Shown: positions 44,459 to 56,300 of the stretch, one piece after another
Layout: each line of letters starts with the position of its first letter
How positions within the stretch are numbered: position 1 is the stretch's first letter
Assembly: GCA_013397845.1 (NCBI GenBank)
Contig: VZTG01000395.1
Coordinates: 912,542 to 976,541 of the forward strand
Reading direction: 5' to 3'
Length of the DNA stretch: 64,000 nt
Source of the DNA: Melanocharis versteri
Lineage: Eukaryota > Chordata > Aves > Passeriformes > Melanocharitidae
Translations under genes and position numbers: made by a program
Notes under the pieces: generated by a model
Seen by the model: the letters and a program-made list of their open reading frames with translations, nothing else
Told to the model about the DNA's origin: nothing
The model's database searches: none

Positions 44459-47400
44459 AAAGAAGTTTATTCTTTAGAGGAAGCTGAGTTAAAAAATTTG
44501 GGCTTTAACTGTAGGTGTAGAGGTGTTTTTGGTCATTTGGAGTGTGAAAAGCAAGGGTGTGCCCTTCCTCAGATTTTTGTGTTCACTTGCAAAGTCTCTG
44601 TCCCCTGTTGTCCCCTGTTGCCCTCAGATGATGAGCAGTGACATATGGATGCCGTGGGAGGCTGGGACTGGGAAGGCAGTTCTGTCAGGTCAGGAGAGTG
44701 CATGGCATTGACAAGTATAATGTACCCATGGCTGGTCTGCAGCTTTGGTGGGGAAGATAAAAAAAAAGGTTCAGATTTGTTCGGGGCAGTGAATGCAAAG
44801 CAAGCCTTGGAAGAGGCTCTTGGAAGCTCTTGGTGAAAGCTGAGAGGTGGACATGCAAGCAGAAATGTTGAAGTTGGGTTTCTGTCCATGTGGTTGTCTA
44901 CCTTTTGCTAAAACTAATGGAAAGCACAGGTTTTCCACTCATTTCTGAAATAATTTTCTCAAGTAGGTTTAATAGTATGTGAAGAAGAAATGACAATACC
45001 TCTCTGCCTAATTGGCAGCCTACAGCTAACTTTTGAGCCTTTCTTAATAACATTTCAATTATTCTCCTTCCTACTGAGGGTGAGTGCAACATATAACTTC
45101 AGTAAAATTATTACAGCCCTATTTTTAATCTCCTTGTGCAGAGTAACAGTTGGGGTGCCGAGTAGCTCTGGTGTTTGGCGATTATGTCTGACAGCCCCAG
45201 GAAAGTGTGAAAGAGAGCTGCCCTCTCAAAGCCTGTGAATAGTCATCCTGGTAACTACTGTGTCTGAGAGACCTTTAGGGTCCTTTGTCTGAATGGAGAT
45301 TTGATGAAACTGAAAAGAAACCATTTTATGTAGCTGCTTGGAAGAACAGAAAACATTTTTCTTACTGTATCATATAGTTAATAGAAGAAACGAGGTGACC
45401 CCACTGGCCAACCTTTCCTCTTTAAATCCTTTCCATCAGAGCTTCAAAAACATCTTGAGAAATCTTTCAACACTGAAGGAAAGTCCCTTAGGATAATCAA
45501 GTGGTTTCTGCATTACCACAGTGGCTTCTAATCCTGAGAGCCACTTAAGGAGTGGAAGTGGTTTTCAAATTATTTCAGCCTGCCCTCCTCCCATGTTGGT
45601 TTAAGTCTCTTCCCAGCCATCCATACCCACCACTGAGTGGGTAAGGCAGGATGGAATTACACATTTACTGCAAACGGACCTCTGTGTCACATAACACATC
45701 AAACAAATCATCAGCCACAAGACTGTGGTCAGTGGCTGCGGAAATTAGATCTGAAATTATTGCAGGATCTATCATTAGAGGTAGTTATTACAGAGTATAG
45801 ACTATCCTTTGCATATCCTATTTGCCCATTTTAGTCTATCTGCTGTGCAAAGTGTCTCTGTTGAACCATGGCATCTTCCCAATCAACAGCCCCATCCGTA
45901 ACAGCTGTGCTGTGCAGTTTGCCTGTAAATGGTAAAAGGATCGTAATTGTGTGACTTGTGACAGCTTGTGACAGCAAGCAATGTGGCCAGCCTTTTATCA
46001 TTGCATTCCCGTGGGCTTTTATCTTGGTGTTTGATTGGTAGCCTAGCTATGAATTTGCATAAACCTGATAATTTTCATGAAAATTTGGTTCAAACAACCA
46101 ACACAGCATTTTGTACTAGTTTTCTTTTCTTTCCTTGTTTCTTTGTAGATAGCGGTTCTATTTGGTGTTTAGGTAAGCGGTGACATCAAAGTTCCCCGCA
46201 GTTTCAATATAGTAAATATCTCTACGTTAATGATTTTAAGAAAATGTCCTTTACTCAGTATATATAATGGAACACATACATGTTCTATGCTATGAGTACA
46301 TCATGATACATGCATTATGCAAGAATGCTCCCGTATTGTGTTGAAACAAGCCAAGTTTTGACCAAAATCCAGTAAGTTCCCAGGACCAAGGCAGCTTTTA
46401 TTCTCATTTCCATTGGAGTGTATGAGAAGCCAAAAGTTTTGTGCCTGTTTCTGTTGTGTATCTGGGCTCCCACCGAGAAGTTGCTCATTGAACACTGGGG
46501 ATGTCTTGCCTTCAGACCACAGTAGCTAGTTTAGGTGCAGGAAGAAGAAAACCACGCAGAAGAAAATCAGCCCAGGTGTGTTCCTCTGCCAAAGGGGTGG
46601 CATCTGGTCCCCCAGATAGAAAGTTGCTCTGAGAGATGCTGTTCGTGGTATGCAGGATAGCTCTTTGGCTGTTCCTGTTCTCCAAGGTGATGTGTTATGA
46701 GGAACAAACAAACCTGTAGCTCAGGATTCCATCTCTGTGCCTCTGGAAGACACCTTTATCCCTGTTGTTTAAAAATTTTAAGAGTCTATTATTCAAGGGC
46801 ATACATAATTTAATGCAAATAATAACAGTAGTATGAGTAATGGTAAGCAGCTTTCTTTCTTGGCATTGAGCCAGGTAAATGAGACTTCTTTATTTTTGTG
46901 ATGTCAGGATTGATTCAAACCAGACCTCCTGTACTTAGAAAAAAATGCCCTTCATATATATAGTGCACTTTAAGCACTTGCCTTAATAAAAAGTCATGCC
47001 CTGCTCTCATGAAGTCAGTAGCAAAATCCCCACGGTCAGAAAAATACCCCAGATCCTTAACCAGGTACTGTAAAAGAAAGGCATGCTTCAGTTATAGGTG
47101 TTGCTTAATGATAGAGTCAGGCTTTGAAGATGCTGCCCTGTTTACAGGATGCAATTGGAGAGCAACCCTGGGCTCCTCATCTGGGCAGTTCCTTGCCAAA
47201 AGCACTCGGAGCTTGGCTGGGTGGGAGGGCTGCTGCCACGTGTTCTCCCAGCAGCAGTTCTGTTGAGTTGCTGCTGTCAGTAGGAAGGGTGTTAGTAGCT
47301 CCTTTAGGACAGTGTTTTGACACGATGCTGGATGTACAATCTCACAGGAGTACTAAGAGGTTTGCTGCCAAACTCCCAGATCTCTTGCTGCTCATGGGCA

Positions 47401-47694
47401 GAGACACATTTCTTGATTCTGAGTTTTATGGCTTGGGTGCATACATTCTAGCTGCTGGTATAAAGCAGTTCCTGAACATACACTGCCAAATTTGAAGTTA
47501 CATTGAAATTGTAACAAAAACATTGCTAGAAATATTGGAGGAAAACAACAGCAACAAAAAATTAGCAAATTATATGGAGGGAAAAAAAAGTATGTTCACT
47601 ATATCAATTTACAGGAGTTGCTGAGCTGTTTTGGTAGAAAGTTGAAAAGAATCAGTCTGAGGCTGAGGTCAGACAGGGAGACGTTCAGGCATGA

Positions 47695-47755
47695 TGATTA
47701 AGGTTCATAATCACAGAATTTATAGTCATAGAAATTTATAATCACAGAAAACCTG
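47695..47755 (-). mobile_element. Probable CR1 3' terminal remnant
   Basis: Contains ATAATCACAGAATTTATAG, TCATAGAAATTTATAATCAC and AGAA, like the reversed CR1 terminal microsatellite. The expected GGAAGGGACC block does not follow, so this is uncertain. Confidence 0.35.
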
Positions 47756-47984
47756 ATGTTTACAATGGGAAGGTCAAGACGTCCTCACCCCAGGTGCCAT
47801 CTCCAGTCTCCCTACCATAAGTTACCAGTCTCGGCATAAAGAATTCGTGAAAATTGCTGTCACCATTGCTGTCAGCTTCCCCTTGCACAAAGCCACGCAA
47901 GGGCTGATCACCTGCCGGGAAAAGCATCCTTTTGTGATTATTCGGGCAGTTTGGGCCCTCGTTGCTTTCCAGCTGGCAGGTGAG

Positions 47985-48100
47985 GCTCCGGGGGAGGACT
48001 GGCCGCGGCTCTGCTCCGCGCCCGGGTACCAGCCAGCAGAGGGGAGCCGACAGCCGCGCATCCATCTCCGCCCGGTGCCGGAGAGCTCAGGCTGCCGGGG
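47985..48100. promoter_or_regulatory. Isolated CpG-rich block
   Basis: About a dozen CpGs in roughly 105 bases, with GCCGCGG and CCGCGCCCGGG, in otherwise CpG-poor DNA. A plus-strand CAG|GTGAGG splice donor lies at its left edge (about 47980), downstream of an open frame from 47847. This could be a promoter for an unannotated transcript, but no gene is identified. Confidence 0.45.
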
Positions 48101-48101
48101 G

Positions 48102-48148
48102 ATGAATGAATGAAAGAGTGACTGAATGAACGAACGAATGAGTGAGTG
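48102..48148. repeat. (GAAT)n/(GAGT)n imperfect microsatellite
   Basis: Imperfect tetranucleotide run of GAATGAATGAA, GAACGAACGAATGAG type. Confidence 0.9.
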
Positions 48149-51096
48149 TCTTCCTTCTAGTTCCAGCTGCTCTGATTTTTAGTTTCCTTCTGTGTTGTAG
48201 AGGTGCTGGAAATGGGCTTTCTAGTGAATTAGGATATTTAAAAGTGATGTGTTGATGCCATAAATACAAATCAATTCCCAAAACAGTGAACAGGACATTT
48301 TTTCCCTGAATGTTTTGTACTGGATGACATGAAACTGTCTCAGAGCCTCTAAATGAGTCTTTAATATATCAGCAGGTTAATGAACCAATATTGCAGACAA
48401 GATCTTGAGACAGAACTGCATTTCTGATAATCACATCCCTGGTAATTTTGTTTTACTGGAATATTCCAAGTGTCTCTTTTCCTCAAAAACTATAAAGGGA
48501 CAGAAGTAAATGGACTGGAAAATATAATTTAACAGTGTGTTTCTGTCCCTTGCTTATGCAATGACTCTTGCCTTCTCTTCAGTTGCTTGAGGGAGGTTCT
48601 TGTTTGTTTTGCTGGCAGATTCAGCCTGCACAGAGCCACAAATCACTCACTAGATTTGAAGGGTAACCCTGCTCTGCTCACAAATGCTGCTCCTTTTCCC
48701 AGCAGGAGCAGAGGACAGGAAGCCAGCAGCAGGAGAAGCTCCAGCAGTGTGGGTGGGATAGATGGAGAGAGAGCACTGATTAAGGGTGAGGAGGGTGCAG
48801 GGTCAGTGGTTACTGTGCAGCATCAAAGCAGAAAGGGAGGATGCACCTTTTGCAATGCACTAAAAACACTTATTAAGGTGAGAGAGATAATGTGGGATAA
48901 GGAGTGACACTTGGAAATATTGATGAGAACAGATTTTGCAGTGGGGCTCTGGCAAAAGTGGAATATATGGATTAACAAAGTTAAAAGCAGAAGGCTGGAA
49001 GGAGGCAGAAAATCAAAAATCAAGAGGGAGGAGGATGGACAATGTCTGTGAAACAGGAGAAAGGTGAGCACCAGCCCATGTGGGTTCCTGTTGATGCCCC
49101 AATGCCTGTGGGCAGCAAGTTTTCTCAGCTCTTGCTGTTCCTCAGTTTGGCTTCTATAAGATGATGGTGTCTTGGCTTTGTAAATTCACAGGATTATTCA
49201 GGTTATTCATGGAAAGGGCCTCACACGATCATCTAATCTTTGGCCCCATTTTCCCTTCTCCCTCTCTGCCTTATCTGATTAAAGCTTTTCTGTCTCATAC
49301 ATGTAATGCTACCACAATGGTTTTGAGTAGGTCTGCTATGTTACAAATAATACAACCTCCTGTTTCCCAGAGACCTCAGGCATGTGGATGCACAAGATCT
49401 CAGCACCTACTCAAGGGAAAAAGAAAGATGAACACAAGCAAAGAGGGTGTACATTTCCTCTGACTTTAATGTGGTTGCATCCATGCTTGTGATGCCTAAG
49501 TTCCCTGTGTAGCTGCAAACTTCTGAGTTGCCTACTTCAAGCACAGTTCCCGGTCATTCTGTACAGACTTCATCACAGGCATAATGCCAGGGAGAGGTGA
49601 AGTGCTATACATGTATCTTATGGAATGGAAGAGCTTTGCATCACAGCCTCTGCTCAGACCAGATAATTGTGATTCCTGAATGTAGCACTTGCTTTCTGAG
49701 AGCAAGCAGTCAGCTTCCCTAAATTACCCACCTGCTTCAGGAGAGGTGTGTTCCCTTTGTGTTTTGTATTACTATTCTCTTATTTTCACGCTAACCTTTG
49801 CCTTCTGAGATTTGACAGGATATTCCTGTAAAACACCACAATTATTGCTTTAAAAACATGATGCCCTGCCATAGTCAGCAGGGCAGATGGGTTTTGAAGA
49901 AACCAGCTGTGCCTAGAAGGTGGAAAAACTACTTCACAGGAGGAAGGAGGGAAGTGTTTCAGAAGGAATAGGGTATGCTTCATCCTAAAATATCAGGGTC
50001 ATCATTGTGGAGAGCAAGGTGGAGCAGTGATTCTCCTCTCAGCTGGTTCGGGGCAGCAGCGGTGACTGCCCAGCCCTTCCCTTTTCCCTCGCCAGTCCCA
50101 TGGGAGGTTGGCAGCATTCCTCTGTCCAGGAGACACCACTTGTGACAGCTTTGTTGAAGGGCTGAGGCAGTCCCTCTCAGGGCTGCTGGGGTTGTCTCGG
50201 CAGCCTGTGGCACAGTTCCCAGCACCACAACTGCTTGGATCAAGGCCGGGAACCAAAGCACTGACTAACCTGCTCCTGATTGCCTGGGCTGATGCATGTT
50301 TTGACCTCATCTGTGGCGGTTCATTGTGCCTGTTGGAAAGGCTTTATTGCTGCAAAAAAGCTTTTCTAGCTCTTCTTCTATTCTGGGGAATTTTGTTCTG
50401 GAAAGGTAAAGTGTATATATTGTATGGAGAAAAAGGACACTGATCTTTTGCCTTCTGACATTTATTAATTTATTAAATTCCCTTTCTCTCCTCGAAGTGA
50501 GCTTTAAGGGTGCCCAGGAATGAGACAGGTAAATATATGCACATACATATATAGGAATAGTACCAGTGGTCATACTCATCATTCTTTCTGAAAATTTTTG
50601 TTCCCTTCTTCATCCACTGTGGATGATTTTTAAAGAGAAAATGTCATTTGCTCCAGGCAGGATAAAAAGCCTTTCTCTGTGAGTTGACTAAGTCTTTCAA
50701 GTGCCTTTGGTGGGCCACAATTAATGAAACACAAAAGAATAATCATCTGGTTGTTTAGAGAAAATGAAATTATAGGCTGTTATGAGCCGAAGTGCTATGA
50801 CTTTCTCAATCTCCTTCCACTTGATCCAAAAAAATAATCTTGGTGGAAGAAAAAGCTTACACTTGAATGTTAGCTGCCATGGCTGCTTAAACCTGGATGC
50901 AACATGCGCACAAATTTTCATATTAGAAATATATATTCCCTTTCACTTCCTTTTCCTCTGTTTTCTACAAAATGAAAAGGGGATGAAGTTAGCATCAATT
51001 CAAATTTTGAGGATTATTAAAATTTGGAAGGATGAGTTCATCCACCCTGAGCATTTTTGGCTCAAATGCGGGAAACATTGGAAATATTGGGGCAGG
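48149..51096. other. Intergenic DNA
   Basis: No gene seen. One possible CR1 scrap at about 49190-49252. Confidence 0.5.
49190..49252 (-). mobile_element. Possible CR1 scrap
   Basis: TTCATGGAAAGGGCCTCACA, CGATCATCTAATC and TTTGGCCCC resemble the reversed CR1 3' block (GGAAGGGACCTC, ATCATCTAGTCCAACCCC). Short and diverged. Confidence 0.45.
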
Positions 51097-51220
51097 AAAA
51101 AAAAAAGACCCCCAACGAAAAACCCCCCAAATCAACCCAGTGAACCAAAACCAACGAAACCCAGCCAACCAGCCAAAACCAACAAAAACCAACCAACCAA
51201 CCAAAGACCCAAACAAAATC
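51097..51220. repeat. A/C-rich low-complexity (CCAAA)n/(CCAA)n tract
   Basis: More than 100 bases of A and C with few other bases, including a perfect CCAACCAACCAACCAA block. The open frames across it (Lys/Pro/Asn-rich on plus, Gly/Trp/Phe-rich on minus) are by-products of composition. Confidence 0.92.
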
Positions 51221-53130
51221 TTAAGGACTTTCTGCCTGGTATTTCATCTCTAACTGTGAACAAGCCCCTGGATGTGTTTTTAGAAATGTAGCCTTCTTTG
51301 GGCTGCCCTTCACTACTCAGAGAGATTTTTCCAGGATACTTCATTATCTTAGGCAGGCAAGTGGCTGAGCAATGACTGGGTGACTGTGCTGCTGTAAAAC
51401 AAGAAAAGACAATAAACTGGGTTTACTGTAAAACAAAAACCTTTCAAAAGTAGAAAGATACTGTTTGCATGAGCCTTTACTGAGAGGCTTGAGCATTCAC
51501 AGTCCTTGCATGAGAGCCAGGCTCCAGCTGAGGGGCAGGGGATGTCATTGCACAGCTGTAATCTCAATTATAATTTATCATCCAGGTCACAATAACATGA
51601 GTGACTAAGAATTTTTGTTCAGTGCAGATTCACAGCCATACAAACAGAATATTTTTTTAAAATCTTCTGTTAGCATTTCCTAAGGTTCTAACTCCATCCT
51701 TTAAATTTCATAGATATATTTCTTACAGGCAGCAGAAATGGAGTTTGGCCTTTGCTGAGAAGGAATACTGGTACCTCTTGCCTTGCCCTTGATCCTGCTG
51801 TGTGATATATTAATCAGTTTACAGAGGTGTACTGAGATGTCTCTGCTTTTTCTTCCTAGTTAATCCATTTCTGCATCAGTACCACTGTAAAACTGTCTCT
51901 CCAGAGCCAGGCCTTCCTCATCCAGAAAGACTTTCTTTGTCATGCTCCACATGTCTTCATGAGAGGCCTTTTTTGTATTGTAGCTTTAATAAACTCTCGT
52001 AGGAATACACCTGTCAGTTTGGACATGTCTCTGCTCTGCCAGCCATCTAACAATCATCTCCAATGGTATTATGGCATCTGGAATGACTACTGCAGGAATA
52101 TTTGAATTTCTCCCAATCCTATCACTATGGGTCAGCTATACGGGAATGAGTTACATTTCCCAAAATATTAATATCAAGTCAAAAGACAGCTGTATACCGT
52201 TTCTGTGTCTTGACTTGGGGCTGGGAGATCAAATGTTTACAGACTTCCACTTTGTAAGACTCTTTCCATTATGGAAATAAGATGTGCAATTTAAAGTAAG
52301 TGCAGATTAATGAAATTAAGAGCTCAGAATGTTTCTCCAGATAAAGGAAGTACTAAAATTTTATTAGGCATGTAGGTGCAGTTAAGGTTAGCAAACCAAC
52401 ACAATTTCGGTCCACCTTGGTGTATCCGTATTATCCGACAGCAGAGCACCGAGCAGTCCAGTGTGCAATGGGACTGCTCCCATTTCACCTGAGTTACAAT
52501 TCCTCTTGCACACCTTTTAAGCAATATTCTTTCCAACAGCTACTGAGGATTATGCAAATGTAGTTTTGCTTGATTGGAAATCCAGAAGTCCCAGCACATT
52601 GTTGCATTTTGGAGCTAACAGATGACCCAGAGATAAGATCAATACAAACTCTTTGGCTGCATAATTAATTTGGTAATGTTCAGAACTTTTTTTTTTAATC
52701 ATGTCAAGTCTAATTTTTAATTTTGGACATAGTGTGTCTTGTGAGTCCACCAAGCATTTATCTGAGCTCCACTCCTCTTCAGCCCCTGCTTTATACCCCA
52801 CATAAACTTCTAACTGTGATAATCTCTCTAAATGGACTTGCAAGTAGTTGGCTGAGCAATAGATGAATCAAGCTACTTTTTAGCTAAGTCCCTTTATATC
52901 AAACCGGAATATATCTTTACAAATATGTTCTACACCTTTGGAAGGGTGTAGATGGACTAATTTTCTAATGATTGGACATTCCCAACCTCATGCCACTGGC
53001 CACCATCTTACATGGGAAACTCCTGAAACATTTTTCCCATTTTGAATACTGCTATGTGGGAAACTCTCAGAACCTGCAGAAATAGAGGGAAGTTTTACAA
53101 AAAATATTTGTCTGCTAACCAAACAATTCC
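51221..53130. other. Intergenic DNA
   Basis: No gene or clear repeat seen. Confidence 0.55.
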
Positions 53131-53315
53131 CAAATTGAGGCACTGGAACAGATTACCCAGAGAAACTGTGGGTGTCCCATCCCTGGAAGTGTTCAAAGTC
53201 AGGTTGGACGGGGCTCTGACCAACCTGGTCTAGTGAAAGGTGTCCCTGCCCATGGCAGGTGGGCTTAGAACTGGATGATCTTTAAGGTTCTTTCCAACCC
53301 AAACCATTCTATGAA
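53131..53315 (+). mobile_element. CR1 LINE 3' end, sense orientation
   Basis: Contains GAGGCACTGGAACAGATTAC, CCAGAGAAACTGTGGGTGTC, CCATCCCTGGAAGTGTTCAA, GGTTGGACGGGGCTCTGACC, AACCTGGTCTAGTGAAAGG, TGTCCCTGCCCATGGCAGG and GATGATCTTTAAGGTTC, ending CCATTCTATG. It is the standard avian CR1 3' end, little diverged and 5'-truncated. Confidence 0.95.
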
Positions 53316-56300
53316 ATGCTTCCAGGGGCAACAGCAGCAGTTAGATGGAAGTCCCAGATGTTATTTCCCTGGTTTGCTCTGATTCAACCTCGTCCAATTT
53401 GAGATCTTGCTAAACTACCTTAGTTGTTTGAGTTTCCAAGGAGTACTCTATCAAAATTCAGCCTTCAAATCCCTTCTTTATTACCAGCTGTGGAATTAGA
53501 AGGAAAAAAACATGGTAACAAATCCTATCACCCCACAGCTGGATGAGCAGACATCTTCCTTCCCAAAGTTTAGCCTGCTAGAATAACAAAAGTTTTAACC
53601 ACCTGCAACCTCTTCTCCAGGGAAGTCCTTACTTGCAGTAATCCAGACAGCAAGCTCAGAGGAGGGTCAGACTGACTGTGTTTCTCCTGTTATTTTTCTT
53701 CTGTTATCCTTTATATTGCACTGCCCAGGAAAGGGAATTGGGATAATATCCGTTCACAGCCTACCAGAAACACACTGAAACAGGTTTGGCCACTCAGAAA
53801 CATGAACAAAATATTCCTGACTCCTGTTATTTTTTGTATTTTGTGGCCCACAGAAGGCCAAATCTAAATGTCAAGTATTAAATTAATGTGGAAACATTTT
53901 AAAAAGAGGTTCAGTGTGCTCTTGCCATGCAAATAACAACAATAAATGATCCTTTAAGCATTTGGATCATTCAGGGTTGTTTCTAACACCTTTAGCACTA
54001 CAGAGGTTTATATTTATATCAACATCCTTAGTGTCAGACCAATTTAATCTCTCAAATAATCTAGTATTTTTTGTTTCCTAAATATCAAAACACTCTTCTG
54101 ACCTTCTAGATTCATTCCAATACGACAAATTAACGCATCTCAGTACTTTTTCTTTTGCTGAGTTAACAAGTGGTGAGGTTTGTTTTCGTGACAAAGGCAA
54201 ATCATTCCTCCTTCCACTGCGATAATTAATGGTGTCCTCCACCAGTATGGGCTCACAGCAGTCCTGTCATTTTCTACGACTGGTACAATTATGATCAGCA
54301 TTAGAGAGTACATTCCTGCTTTTCTACTGGGACTGCTGAGGATGAATGGATGCTATTAAAACAATAATTGATGTGTACAGTACTATTCATCGGCATCTGT
54401 TAAATGCCTATTCTTATACATTGGATAGCTGGTGATATTTTAAATTCTGCCTTGAACATTTGGACGGAATGTCACTGTCTTTCTGAAAGCCTGAAGAGGC
54501 ACATTAGCCAGAAACTGCAGAAAGTCTTACTATAGTCAAGCTCTTTGATAGGTATTTTGGGATTTCACTGGTGTAGCCCCACTGGGGTCCTGTGGAATCA
54601 GGCTTGTTTTGCAATGTCCCTCATAATTTACTGGAATATGACTTATCATGTTTCAAAACATCTGCAGGCTGTTAAAATCTGATGCTATTATTTCAAACCT
54701 ACAATTTCAGATCCTGGAGACCTTCCTACATGCACAGTTATGGCCTGTAACTGCCCTTCTGGTATGGTCTGTCTGGAAGGAACAGCTCCAGTGGCTGCCT
54801 CCTGCTTTAGCAGCTGTGAAGTTATGATTTTGGAGGTATTATGCCCTCCTTCAGAAGGTCTCCAAGGCCTTCCCTTCTTTACTGGATGCTCAGTAGTTTG
54901 CAGCCATGGCAGAGCAAGATAGTCGTGTCTCTGGATGAAGTTACAGATATTAGAGCTGGGATTCCTTGTGCTACTAAGCCATCTAAGTTTACACTTTTCT
55001 GTGGTAGCACCTATAGAAGCACTAAGAAGAAGCACTATAAGAAGCACAAAGGCTTCTAAGCTCCAAGTTCCCAATAAGCTCCCAGTAGAAGCTGGTAGCT
55101 GGCGATTGTAGCAAACTTTCCATTTCTTAGCTGCCCACAGGGGCTGGGGGAGCATCTCCCATTTCTCTTTGGATGTTTCCTGAGGCAGCATCTGACTGCA
55201 GGGCTGGAGCAGCCTGTGCACAGCTTCTTCCCTGGGTCCCAGGGCAAGGTGTGCGTCTGGGGTGGGAGAAGGGTCCTTCTGCAAGTACAACTAATGCCAG
55301 AGGGAAAGGAGGTGTACCTGAGGTAGCAGAGAGCACAGAAGGCAAATGCTCAGCCAAGAGTTAGGGAAAACCAGTACAGACACTGCTGATGGGTGTGCAG
55401 GACTGGAAAAGGATTTACAGGGGTTTATCATTTCTTTATGGAAGAGTATTAGCATAGGCTTATTTTCTGAAGCTGTGATTAGAGGGAGACTCCTCAGCAT
55501 TGGTTGATGGTCCCTTGGGTCTGGAATCATTCCCAGGGTTTGAAAGAGCAAAGAGGAGATTACAAAGAGAGAGCCCCAATGGAGACCTTGACAAATTGTT
55601 CAGCATGTGGTCTCTGATGCCCTGGAAAGACTGAGGACATGGAACAAGCATTGGCTGAGGAAATGATTGCAAGAGGAGACACACACACACACCCAGCTTG
55701 TTGCAGTAAGAGCCATCATAGAAACAGAGCCATGTTCCCCAGAGCTACACATCACTCAGTCCTGTACCCTCAGACAGAACAAAACTCTTCCCATGCCTTA
55801 TCCCATGGCTCTGAGCTGTCTGAATAGCTGCAGCATTACAGCATTAAATCTGCCTGTAGCTAGGTGGAGGTTTACAATTACTATTTGAAACCTGTCCTTT
55901 TTTTCGTTAGAGGAAACGGTTTCATAGGGAAGTGGTTGCAGAGAGCTCACATTTTTTTGAGAAACTGTCTTGACAGCCATCCCAAATATATTTTTGGTTA
56001 GGTTTATATCAAGTAGGAGATATGATCTAAGGTCTCATTCAAGTCAGAAAAAATGGCCCAGGAGAGGAACACATCTGAAGGCATACACAGAAATTGCAGG
56101 GATGTGATGATCCTGAGAAGGCTCTTGAGATGTACCTGTTTCTGTACGTGGTGGTAATGAGGTATATTACTGTCCCACCCATATCACTGATTCCATATGG
56201 GTTATTTCCAGTCTTTCTACTGGAAAAACAACTTGATGTGACACAACTGAGTGTTTCAGTCCATATAGACAATATGGCATGATCCCCAAGAATAGCATGC

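Larger units (their letters stand above)
40580..47694. other. Intergenic DNA
   Basis: No exon seen. It holds a poly-A/GAA tract (42099-42130), a purine/pyrimidine-biased stretch (43940-44012) and a 30-bp tandem duplication (44399-44458), listed separately. Confidence 0.55.

Noticed and set aside
51087..51220. Lys/Pro/Asn-rich and Gly/Trp/Phe-rich peptides
   Set aside because: By-products of the A/C-rich low-complexity tract.
54688..55290. 200-codon open frame on the minus strand with a hydrophobic stretch
   Set aside because: No splice or promoter context and no recognised family. Treated as chance.
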